From: Pezicula radicicola
Taxonomy: Eukaryota; Ascomycota; Leotiomycetes; Helotiales; Dermateaceae
Length of the DNA: 64,000 nt
Direction of reading: 5' to 3'
Assembly (NCBI GenBank): GCA_003008705.1
Contig: PDUO01000055.1
Coordinates: 252,428 to 316,427, forward strand
Shown one piece after another: positions 21,593 to 31,380 of this stretch. The notes under the pieces are model-generated. The model had not been told where the DNA came from. It did no database searches and was given only the letters and a program-made list of their open reading frames with translations. Every line of letters starts with the position of its first letter. Position 1 is the stretch's first letter. A program made the position numbers and the translations under genes.

Positions 21593-23424
21593 ATGGACCC
21601 TGTCAGTGCCACAGCATCGATAATCACACTGGTCGATGTAGCAGTCAAGACCTTTAAACTCATCAACGGCCTCACACAAAGCTATCGAAATGCACCTATT
21701 GAGATTGAAGACTTAAAGCATGAACTTCGTGGCATTCATTTACAGCACCTTTTACTCCAGCGAGTCCAAGAAGCTCTCAGCCGTAACGAACTGGGCTTCA
21801 GTTCAGCCGAACTGACTTATATCCAACAATTTCTGCAAAACACCGGCTCTACGTTCTCAGAGATCTATTTATTCTTAGATAAAAGGAGTACGAGACATGG
21901 CAAAATTGCGCGTTTTAAGTGGGCTGCACACGATTCATCAAAGGTCAAGGCGTGGGAATCACGCCTCCGGGGGTACTCAGATGGGTTATCAAATAACCTG
22001 CACCTTTTACAATTGTGAGGAAATTCAGTCCTTGGATTCACGGGCTAACCTTGCTACAGTTGCTACTTGAGCCTTCAATCTGAGATCAAACAGACCAAGG
22101 ATAGCCCAACTTTGCCTCAAGCTCAGCAACAATCGATGACTTTGCGGAGATTTGCTTGGGCCCAGTACACCTTTGCAAGCCAATACTTGCTTCCTCATGT
22201 AGTCAATTACCAGGGGTCCATTTCTTGTATTAAAGACGGTAAAGACGTCATTTACGGCATCTCAATGAGATTACACGCAATTTTCTGGCTCAAGGTGTTT
22301 TGTTTGGACTTCACATTGAGACATGTGTCGCTGTTGTCTGTTGAGGTGCCAATACCCGGAGTGAGGATCAAGAACATTGTCCCGGAGAGCTCTGAAATTA
22401 TGAGGGCATGTAAATCAGGCGATACCACCGCCGTATGTGGTCTTTTCCTTGCGAAGAAAGCTAGCGTCCATGACATTACACCAGAAAACTTCTCGCCGCT
22501 ATCAGTAAGTGTCACCCTACTTGACTTGGGAAGACATTGACCAATGGGAATATAGTTTGCGATCCAAAGTGGCTCGGTAGAACTACTGTCGTTTCTCATT
22601 CACAATGGTGCAGATCCTATGCGTTCATTTGGCCGATTTCAAACGTGTGTACCAACCATCTTGGTACAGGGATATCGCTGAATTTTAACAGAGGCTCAGT
22701 GTACTGGGCATTTGCCCATCGACAGCTTGCTGCTGCCCGATTCTTGATAAGTGAAGGAGCCGATGTCCATCACATCAGGGCTGGAGGAATGATGCCAGCT
22801 TTCGGTCTCTTTGGCCCACATCCCTTTCAGCAAGCCCCTTGCGAGGAATATCTCCAATTTCTTTCAGCTACGCCTTGCGTTGACTTCGACGATCAGGATG
22901 GAGAGGGGTGGACTGCACTGCATAGAGCCGCAGCTTATGGTACTGTCGATCAAATCAGATCACTAATGTCCAGGAACGCCTCGCCCGATATCCTGACCAC
23001 CAAACTCTTGTGGACTCCGATATTTTGCGCCGTTCGATACAATACAAACATTTTAGCTTTCAAAGAGCTTGCTAGACATCAGCCAAACTTCCTTACTGCC
23101 ACCGATATGCGCAATTGGACACTGCTACATCTGGCTGTAGATTGCCAGCGTCTCGAGCTAGTGCAGCTTCTCTTGCGCCTCGGAGCAGATCCTCTTGTCA
23201 GGGCGTCTCCGACTCAGACCCAGTTCTTCATGCCTGACGAACTCAAGGGACTTTCTGTGACGCCTGGCGACATTGCCAAAGTACGAGGGGACCCCGTTCT
23301 CTCCGTATATCTAGATGCCCTAGTTTCCAACGGACATGAGATCGAAGTTGTATATGACAAAGAAGAAGACTCTATTGATATGTTCTGGCCTGCACTAGAG
23401 CAGCTTGAGGAAGCTTCATTCTAG
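21593..23424 (+). CDS. fungal STAND N-terminal domain plus ankyrin repeats
   Basis: Exons are 21593-22014, 22060-22504, 22556-22644 and 22692-23424; introns of 45-51 bp all keep frame and the product is 562 residues. The start MDPVSATASIITLVDVAVKT is the hallmark of the fungal N-terminal domain of STAND proteins (PigL_N/Helo-like group), seen in NLR-type proteins and their relatives. No P-loop or NACHT follows. From about residue 255, ankyrin-type units appear: FAIQSGSVELLSFLIHNGAD, then GWTALHRAAAYGTVDQIRSL, then NWTLLHLAVDCQRLELVQLL with RLGADP. In filamentous fungi such architectures are linked to self/non-self recognition and programmed cell death. Here it would be a receptor or signalling protein without its own ATPase. 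That role is inference from family membership. Confidence 0.8.
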
Positions 23425-23958
23425 ACCTTCGAGTTCACCTCCTGTGAGAATCTTACAATGCCGAGAAGCTACGAGAAGAGATTGCCTGGTTTTGCATAAA
23501 TAATACAGCACCGGGCAATGAGGTTCCGAAGCAACGAACCCTGATAAACTGTAAGAGCTTAACTTGGGAGTAAATCACAGATGGGTCTAGTGATTAATTA
23601 GGTATTTTTAGTAGGTTAAGGAATGTTAATTTAAAATTGTAGATAGGCTTTTTTAATTTTTTGTGTTTTATTTGTTTTATGTGGTACGATTTAAGTTGTG
23701 TTGTCTGGGACCCCCTCGCACGGAGCTTCTAATTGCCTTGCCTGCCGGATTTAGGCGAATTTAATTTAAAGGGATGTTTGCCTAAGGTATTAATTATATA
23801 ATGTTTTTATGTTTTTATTTACTATTACATCGTAGTGAGACTGAAATGTAGAATAATTTGTTTTTTTTAGTAGGGTAGATAATAGTTGTTCTAGGGGCAT
23901 AGTGTAGTACGACAGTGAAGCGGGAGATTACCGAGGTCTCTGAATAATACACAAGTGT
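23425..23958. other. AT-rich intergenic, no gene seen
   Basis: It contains T-rich runs (about 23650-23690 and 23810-23880) and no supported frame. Confidence 0.4.
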
Positions 23959-24290
23959 CTACGGAGGTTCCCGCCAAAAGTCGTAATAATATAGGCTACG
24001 AAGCCTGTAGCATAGGGCTTACAGCGGGCGATGCCCTGTAAATACCGCTTAAATAGCCTATAGGGCTTGTTCGTTTAGTGATTAAGCACTATAGTTGCCC
24101 TGCCAGCTGCCCTACCCTTTAAGTAGTAGAGTTTCGTTTAAAGGCCCTATAGTAGCCTACTTTTAGCGTCTAAGCGCCAAAAGCCCCTGTAGGGGGTATA
24201 ACTACCAGCCTATAACAGGACGCTATAGCTACAGGCTGCTACAGGCTTCGTAGCCTGTATTGTCACGACTTTTGGCGGGAACCTCCGTAG
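23959..24290. mobile_element. 332 bp MITE with ~50 bp terminal inverted repeats
   Basis: The left terminus CTACGGAGGTTCCCGCC is followed by AAAAGTCGT and, after a short variable part, GGCTACGAAGCCTGTA. The right terminus reverse-complemented gives the same blocks in the same order. TA dinucleotides sit at each edge (TA|CGGAGG...CCTCCG|TA), as expected for Tc1/mariner-type insertion. The interior has further nested inverted words (GCCTGTAGC/GCTACAGGC), so the single strand can fold along most of its length. It encodes no protein. Confidence 0.8.
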
Positions 24291-24701
24291 AGAGAAAAAG
24301 TTTATAGAATTTCATTCCACTACTGTTTGGATGGTATTTCCTTCAATGAGCTTCCTAGGTGTGATGCCTACTGTTTTCCATCATACTAAAAGGCACTGGG
24401 GCCAACCTTAAAGCATGAGACACTTACTGAGCTAGGTCGTAAGCCGTAACAGTACCTGTGATCAAGAGGGTCCTAACAAGTTAGTCAAAACTATACACTG
24501 TGGTATTTAATATATATCAGATTGCGTTGCGGACAGAAAATTAGACGCCATGACAAAAGTGAAATAAGAGAGTTCTTATTCGCTACTATCCTCTACGTAT
24601 CTCTCTCCATCCAACTCATCTAATTTCATTCCCCAAGTGCCTACCACATCTTCACAGCCCAGCGATGAGTCCCTTCCTTCGATGATGAAGCATTCAAAGA
24701 A
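24291..24701. other. intergenic, 3' side of DUF6604 gene
   Basis: No gene or clear element seen. Confidence 0.4.
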
Positions 24702-27462
24702 TCACAAACCATCGAATCTCTCCAAGATCTCTCCATCCTCCGATTTTTCTTTTCGAACCTTTAAATCCTGAATGAATTGATGGAGAACCTGTCCTGCTCT
24801 AACCAATTTTGCACTTTGAAAAGGTTCGGATGACTTTTGCTTCTCCATCATTTTCTCGGCGTGTTCTGCGTCCACTAGAAGACTCATCACCATCTCCAGG
24901 TGTCCCGGCTCAAGAGAGTTGGTCTGCTTTTTTGAAGAATATGGTGGTTGGTGACTCGGAAATGCTTCGTTGAGTGAAACGACGAGAATACGAAGGAACT
25001 CATTTATTACACGGGTTAAGGTGAGATAATCTGTTTCCAGATATTCGATTACTTGTGGGGCCCAATTTTGAAGATGGGTGAGCTGTTGCATAAAACTGGG
25101 TTGTTTCGCTGGTGGGAATGGGTGGTGCTGTTTGCGAGATTTCGTAGAATCCTCTTGTATGGCTTTTTGGACTTGAAAGAGAGTCTGCTCAAATGTCTTT
25201 TCTTCTGCGAAATATTCCTTCAATATTGCGGCATTTCTGTTGTAAGAGAGTAGGGCTCCATATTTAAAGCCTGGTCTATATTCCTTCCCGTGCTTCCCTC
25301 TGCGTAGCTGGGTGTCGATCTCGTGTGGACCGATCTGACCTCTCCTAAGTTGAGATGTTGAAGAGTTAAGGGAATAACCGTGCTTCAGAATTAATCTTGT
25401 GACACAGTCCTTGAAACTAGTTGGCGGCTCCCCTCCAAAGAGAGTTCGATTGTGTAGTTTCATAACATGCTCCAACTCATCCCAACAAGCTATTTCAGGC
25501 GAGCAAACCCGAATTGCGTTGTAGAGATGCGCCATGGTGAAAATCGAGACGTGGTAGTTGGCAAGTGCTATACCAGCGACTTCCCTATCCACCGACAATT
25601 CTAGTATTTTCATTCCACAGAATATTGGGTTGTGTAGTATGCGAACAAAAAAATATTCCATATCAGCGGGGGCCTTCCTTGGATCGCTCGTCTTAGACAT
25701 GTTGAGACCCATTATCAGTGAATTGAGACCGAAAAGAGTAAATTCCATTTTCCTCAATGGCTCTGAATCCTCAGCCCACCATTTTTCGCCGTGTATGATA
25801 AATGGTGTTTTAGAGCTTGGGCCTCCCAATTTAGATTGAAGTCTAATAATTGAAGATTTTATTTCGTCACCCATTTTGCTAGTGATGCTGGTGTTGTCGA
25901 TGTCCAAAGCATAGATATCAAGCAGGACCACCGTACCAAAGACCATCCAGCTAGTCAATCCAGCATTCAGGTAAATTTGTTTTCGCCCTCGACTGTATAG
26001 ATCCCGGAATCCAAAATTCTGGGCTGAAAGGTTTCTACTCTCCCAGGCTTCTTCAAGCCAGAGCCGTTGCAGTGGAGTTTCTGCTTCATCACTTGGGGTG
26101 CCGGGCTGCTTCTTCCCCTTCAATGTAGTGCATAAATATGCACAAGTATCGAAATATACAAATTTTTCCCAAGTGCGGCTAAAGCCGGTCAGACCGCCGA
26201 GCAATTCTGATAACTTGAAGTACGATTCCCTGCAAGCTTTCTTACGTTCCTCTGTGTCCTTAGGGTACAGAATGGCCATTATATCGTCCTCTGCTTTGCG
26301 CACAAGCTCAAGTGCACTATTCGTAATGAAAGCTGCAGTAGCTAAGTGAGTGTCTCCATTTTTGTAGCCTTCCCAAAGATTTCTTAAGAATTTCCGGGTG
26401 TGCATCAAGTCCTCAAAAAAGCAGAATATGATGAAAAGACGTTCCACAGAGTCGTTATGCTCAAGCTCATAGATATCGGTGGACTTAAATGGCGGCGTTA
26501 GGGCTGAGGAATTGACAGGAACATCGGTAGTCATTGCGGACTCCTAAAACTTAGATTAGTATTTGAACTAAAACATGAGGAATCCCGCCCATTATTCGCA
26601 CACCAGTTGTACCACTGAACTGAATTACTCAAAACAACTTGATCGAGACGATTGATGAGAGGGGGAGCAAATCATCAAGTTGGTTGGAGGAAAGCAAGCT
26701 CAGTGCGTGCGAGTAAGGCCCTTGGTCTTGAAAAGACTAAAAAGTAAGAAAGATGAGGCATACCTCAGAGAATGGATCATCGTCTAAGATATCCTCCGTA
26801 TCTTCAACCTCGAGTGCAGAAAATCTGTTACTGAGATCTTCAAGACCTCTAAGACCTCCGCCAGTCTTAGCATTTTCAGCAAAGGTAGTTTTCAATAGTT
26901 TGTCAATGGGCACTCGATCTGGCACTAGTATCTGCAGAGCTTTTTCCAAGACACTGATGAAGTGCAAGTGTCCCTCCGTCGACTGACCATTGTGATCACC
27001 CGTCTCTTGGAACCAGGCTGAACAACGCTTTCGTGCAACAATAGCCTGTTCTACCACACTTATGATAGTATCGGGGACCATGAACTTGGTTGCTGCTACA
27101 GCCTTTGCCTGGTTGATGAGCTCTTGAGTCTTGACGATGAAATGCTTCGGCTGTGGACTTGGTGGTGACGCGGTTGCAGGAACGCTCTTAGATTCTTTTC
27201 TCGTGGCTTCTTTCAAAGCTGCCTTTCTGGCGGCCTCGTTTCTCTTCGCTGCATCTCGTCGCTCTTTTCGGTTACCAACTGATACTACTGGTGCTGGTAT
27301 CTCTGTTGATGGTGTTGGTGCTGGCGGCTTGTCTGAAGTTGATAACTGAGATGGTTTGACGGACTCAATATTGACCGGAGCATAGCCGCAAGAGATGGCC
27401 GTTTGGGTAAGCCATGTCGTGAAGGCGGTAGTGTCGGCCTTGTAACGCTGGTAGCTTGTCAT
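24702..27462 (-). CDS. DUF6604 domain protein
   Basis: Exon 1 is 27462-26764 and exon 2 is 26543-24702, with a 220 bp phase-0 intron (GTATGC...CTAAGTTTTAG). The product is 846 residues. The N-terminus MTSYQRYKADTTAFTTWLTQ matches the start of the fungal DUF6604 domain (Y-x-x-Y-K...T...W-L). A basic Ala/Lys/Arg region with charged heptads follows (about 65-105). The long helical body carries pieces such as FIIFCFFEDLMHTRKFLRNL and MAHLYNAIRVCSPEIACWDE. The family is fungus-specific, of unknown biochemistry, often on large helical proteins near recognition-type genes. The in-frame Met at 26534 is internal because the exon junction keeps frame (FSE then ESAMTT). No membrane segment or signal peptide is seen. 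Confidence 0.75.
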
Positions 27463-27913
27463 TCTGGGGATTACGTATGATCCCTTGAGTGTTCTTTGGT
27501 GCTCACGGCCAAGTACCGCATAGAAATTCTTTGCTGGATTGATGGTGGTTTGTTGCGCAGAGAATAAGATCGAGCTGGGAAAAAGTTGTTGGAGACGAAC
27601 GTAAATAACTCGCTTACCAAGAGATTTGAGATAGTGAATGACTAAAAAATTCCACTTCCAAAGATGAAAGCGTTGTCAAACTTCCCACAGATCTTCCAAG
27701 AAACATGAGAAAGAGCCCAGGGCTGACTGAGCAGCAAATGGCAAGCAAGACTTCAGTCTTTAGCTTATATTATAAATGTAGAATCTAATTACTATCTACT
27801 AGTATAATTATCCTTATAATAGCCTCATAGTTACGTTTAACTATATACAAGAATAAGATTATTCCTTATTAGGTTATTTACTATAAAGGCTAGGAAAGGT
27901 TAGAAATTATGTC
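27463..27913. other. upstream region, partly AT-rich
   Basis: Presumed promoter of the DUF6604 gene, then an AT-rich part (about 27760-27890) just before repeat copy B. No gene is seen. Confidence 0.4.
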
Positions 27914-28197
27914 AACCATTGTGGCCCATTTTGTCACGTGTCGGAGTATATCCTCATTCTGGCCATAATTGCTTCTTCTTTTTCATGCCTTTGGCTCAGG
28001 CCTCTAGCAACCTTGTTTTCTATTGTAGCGCTCTACATGTGGTGTCATCGCATCTGGAATGCCTTATTTTGTATAGGAATGAGGCTCCAATTGATGCTTA
28101 GCTCCTGTATATAAAGGCCTACTGCCTCCCACTCATTTTTTAGAATCAGACAATTTAGACTCTCTCGCTATTACCACTATTGTGCTCGAGGGTTCAT
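27914..28197 (+). repeat. dispersed ~280 bp repeat, copy B, with TATA-like core
   Basis: Second copy of the segment at 13563-13842, same orientation. Shared blocks include the TATATAAAGGCCTACTGCC region (TATA-like box at about 28108-28117) and the terminal CGAGGGTTCAT. The sequences diverge at once outside these limits, which sets the boundaries. Differences include many transitions and small indels. Confidence 0.65.
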
Positions 28198-28217
28198 AAA
28201 TTAAATTTTATTTAATT

Positions 28218-28532
28218 CTAGATTATTGCCGCGCCTAAGTTAAGCAAAATCCCGAGATTATCAACTGTGGCATTCCAAGCGTCCAATTCCAGCTTACTTG
28301 AACCTACATCGCTCTGCTTGGAAGCATCAATGAGGTCTCCAAAAAGGTCCAGACCTATCCGCGGCATGGTCTTGTACACTTCATATTCTGACTGCCATCC
28401 TGAACGCGTTCTTGCCTCCCAAAGTGACATGGGAGAAGACAGGGGAATATTTCGGAAGCGCCCTCGAATGTATCGCAAGGTACACCAATCTTGATGTGGA
28501 CCATCTGAGCGATTAGAAGCCACACTATTACT
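28218..28532 (-). CDS. hypothetical protein fragment, no clear start
   Basis: An open minus-strand frame of about 100 codons with balanced composition (WCTLRYIRGRFRNIPLSS, EYEVYKTMPRIGLDLFGDLI) ends at 28218. No in-frame ATG exists at its 5' edge and an acceptor-like AATAG precedes it, so it is probably a terminal exon or remnant. No domain is recognised. Confidence 0.35.
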   Translation of the reverse strand, partial: SNSVASNRSDGPHQDWCTLRYIRGRFRNIPLSSPMSLWEARTRSGWQSEYEVYKTMPRIGLDLFGDLIDASKQSDVGSSKLELDAWNATVDNLGILLNLGAAII

Positions 28533-28620
28533 GTCTCAGCTCACATCTAGCTATGACAATACATCCCTAATACAGGTTCAGAAAGTTCGATTAATAATTG
28601 ACTAGATAGCACATAGAAGT

Positions 28621-29523
28621 GTTATTATACTCCAACAGCAGCCCTCCCCCCATCATATCTAGCACCATCTTCCACCAACCCAATCACCAATACCCAACAC
28701 CATCACCATCTAACACTAAACCCATCACCAAAATCGCTATCACCGCACAGGAACTCGGTTCCTTCCTCTTCACAATCACTTCATTCAAATCATTTCCCAT
28801 CTCCACCAACTAAATTACATCTCCCACGATTAAAAGAAGCGTACAAGGTTATTAATAACTTATTACCTCTAGCTCCAGATAAACATGCACTACCGGTTAT
28901 ACTTCCTACCCCAACCCAAATCGATACATTGCTAAAGTAAAGTATATTTCCAAGAAAATCGACGCACTCAATAGTGTACTCGAACTACTCCCTCAACATA
29001 TCCAAACTTGGGGTTACGGGTATGATTGGCCTAGGTATCGGGTCGGGTCAGTGGGTTGGGCTTGGTCCTCAAAATACATATATGTGGTTTACTAGTCTTG
29101 GAGATAAGACGCTGCTGTTTGATTTGCTATGGTTGATCTTGATAGCTAATGTTGTTCGAGGTTTTTTCAATGTGTTGGTCTTTCTGGGTTGGTTTATACT
29201 AATTCTTATCACCCTAGTTTTACCTATAATTCTCTTATTCTTCGCCTTCAAGAGCTTGTTCCTATGCTTCTACTTTTTTACGGCATGTTTTATATAGGCC
29301 CGTATACCGTTGTTCTCGAGAAGTCTTTTTGTTTGGGCTACTCCAATTGTTTGCGCCAAACGCGTTGTGTGGTTGGATCATTGCACCTTGGGCATCTGTG
29401 AGCTTGAGGTTCCTCCTGTATGACCTAGCGCAAAGGAAGCTGACTTTACCTTTAGTGAAAGTGGTCAATACCTTTGCAGGAACAAAGACTTCGCCCAAAG
29501 TCATAGAATCCAGTGCCAAGTAA
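28621..29523 (+). pseudogene. broken membrane-protein gene, two or more frame changes
   Basis: Protein-like sequence continues across this stretch in changing frames. First is a Pro/Ser/His-rich part, then RLKEAYKVINNLLPLAPDK and a PTPTQIDTLL block to 28935. After a one-base slip near CTAAAGTAAAG comes KKIDALNSVLELLPQHIQTW. After a second slip near 29008-29020 come GLGIGSGQWVGLGPQNTYMW and a strongly hydrophobic part (LLFDLLWLILIANVV, FLGWFILILITLVLPI). The last part (FGLLQLFAPNALCGWIIA to 29523) is in yet another frame. It ends one base before the stop of the convergent chromodomain gene. Frame changes near homopolymers could be sequencing error. The family is not recognised. Confidence 0.35.
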
Positions 29524-30835
29524 TCAATGTCGATCCTTATAGTCCCTAACTAAGTCCTTGGCATGACCAAGTTCTGAAACCGACTTCCACTCATCGTACT
29601 TCGAACCAAAGCCTTTCCAACGCACCTTATATTCAACAACACCACCAGCTTTCACACGCTTGTCGACCAACCTGCCGATTTCCCATGAAACAGCGGATCG
29701 ATTGTCGCCCTTGACGAAGGTTGCCGATTTCCGATTTATGGTAGACTTTTTGCCCTTTTGAAGGAGAGTGTTGTGGCCGCCGATGTGGTTGTAGTAAATC
29801 TCGAGGTCTTCTGGGGCGTCTACTCTGTAAGGTCTTTCTGTCAGCTATCGGACTATGCTTACTCTGTCCCTCGTTTTGCGAGATCAGATCAAATACCTTA
29901 TGTTTTCTTCTAATTCCCATGTCAATTCATCGCTGCCTTCCCATTTTACGTGCAACCAAATCTTGCCCTGTATAATGAGATTAGCAGGTCAACTTGAATA
30001 ACAGCAATGTAACAAGTTCGGAGCAGGTAGTACCTTGGTGTTTACCCAGTGCCCAACAATGAAATCAATGTAATCCAAGCAATCTTTTCCTTTTGGATCC
30101 TCACCACCTGCTGAGTCCTCTTGCTCATCACTCGATATTTCCACGTCAGTTTTATCATCTGTCTCTTCCTTGCAGGCTACGTAAACCTCCTCCAAATCCT
30201 CCGTCGCTTTCAGACAAGACGTGCCATCAGTCTCATCCTGCGCCGTATGTGGAGGCTCGGCAGGGTATATCTTGTCTATCTCAATAGCCTGATCTATAGC
30301 TTCCGCATCCCGACCTTCCTCTACGGTGTCCGCCCTCCAGCGGCTCTCGTGATTAGCGCTATCTTGGTGTAGGCCCGTCGAAGTCGAAGATTCGAGCTGA
30401 TGGGCGGCGCTTTCATCATCTGCGCCGGGTTCACTACTTGCATCATTGATCTCTGTCGCGGTTCTTGGAGGAGGTGAGGAAGCAATAGTGCGAGGAGTAG
30501 GTTGGTAACTCGTTGGCCGAATCGGGGATGAGTTGGATAATAATTGCAACCTCCTACGCGTCCTCGTCAGAGTCGGTCTTGGTCTTGGAAGAGTATGTTG
30601 CTGCGAAGCTGTTTGAAGAGAGCCACCACTTGTTAGCGTGGTACCAAGCAATGGAGGGGGCGGGGGAGGGGGTGGGAGTAGGACGGGTATGTCGGTGTAA
30701 GGCCGCTTGCTTACTTTGGGGTAAAAGCCGGGAGCTTGACGAGGCTATCCTTTTTGGTGGGGAGACTTCGAATTCGTATGGATCACGAACAGAGTCATTA
30801 TCTCGTTTGAGAGGTGTTGTGGATGTAGATGACAT
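29524..30835 (-). CDS. protein with two chromodomain-like segments
   Basis: Exons are 30835-30715, 30608-30034, 29967-29897 and 29824-29524; all phases agree and the product is 355 residues. The start MSSTSTTPLKRDNDSV was chosen because it is in frame and close to the first donor (GTAAGC). Residues about 40-210 are Ser/Pro/Thr- and then Asp/Glu-rich. The first chromo-like segment is split by introns (YIDFIVGHWVNTKGKIWLHV, then KWEGSDELTWELEENIR, then a YYNHIGG end). A second follows near the C-terminus (VEYKVRWKGFGSKYDEWKSV). The aromatic Trp-Glu/Lys-Gly signature WEG/WKGF is typical. A role in chromatin binding at methylated histones is family knowledge; the targets are unknown. It could also be a domesticated retroelement-type chromodomain. 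Confidence 0.75.
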
Positions 30836-31238
30836 GTTTGAAAGGTGAAGGTGAGTTTTGGTAGTTGGAGCGAGGGAGGAGTGAGGAGTGCGTGAGAGAA
30901 GACTTGGGCGCGTCTTGTTGCGTCGCATTGTGTCGCGTACAATATCGCGTACAATATCGTGTCGCGTTCGCGTCTCATTCGCGTCCAACTTTTTTTTTCG
31001 CGCTGCACGTGCTGAGACAAGTAATACAATTTATGCAAGAGGAACCAGTGTAAGTATACCGGTAATTGTATCTATTCAGTTCAGCGATTAATTTCTCTGA
31101 ATTTGTACCGTATAAAACTTCTACTCTTGAAAGGAACTCCTCAAAGTCTGTTCCTCGCAAAGGGGCCCCTGTCTGTCTAAGAAACAACCTGCTTTACTTC
31201 TACCTTACTTTTCTTTGAAGTTTTTATGTTTAAATTAT
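30836..31238. other. upstream region of the chromodomain gene
   Basis: It contains short repeats of GCGTACAATATC (about 30935-30962) and GT/CG-rich tracts. No separate gene is supported. Confidence 0.4.
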
Positions 31239-31380
31239 TCACTCCAAGTCGCTCAATATCCTTCTGTGATCCAACCAACTGCTCCTGGCAACTCTGATCC
31301 AGTATTTACGCAGCTCGGGTGGTAAGCGTAAGTCTGGTGAAGGGTTCTCGAAGTACTTCTGATTCTCTCTTTCGTACCTC
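31239..31380 (-). pseudogene. short gene remnant
   Basis: A minus-strand piece reading RYERENQKYFENPSPDLRLP and then PELRKYWIRVARSSWLDHRR ends at a TGA. Upstream the frame is closed by two stops. Its composition is clearly protein-like but it is too short to identify. Confidence 0.3.

Noticed and set aside
29262..29519. 85-codon minus-strand frame directly after the chromodomain gene
   Set aside because: It overlaps plus-strand coding-like sequence of the broken membrane gene and has no family; both cannot be right and the plus strand fits the neighbouring hydrophobic pieces better.
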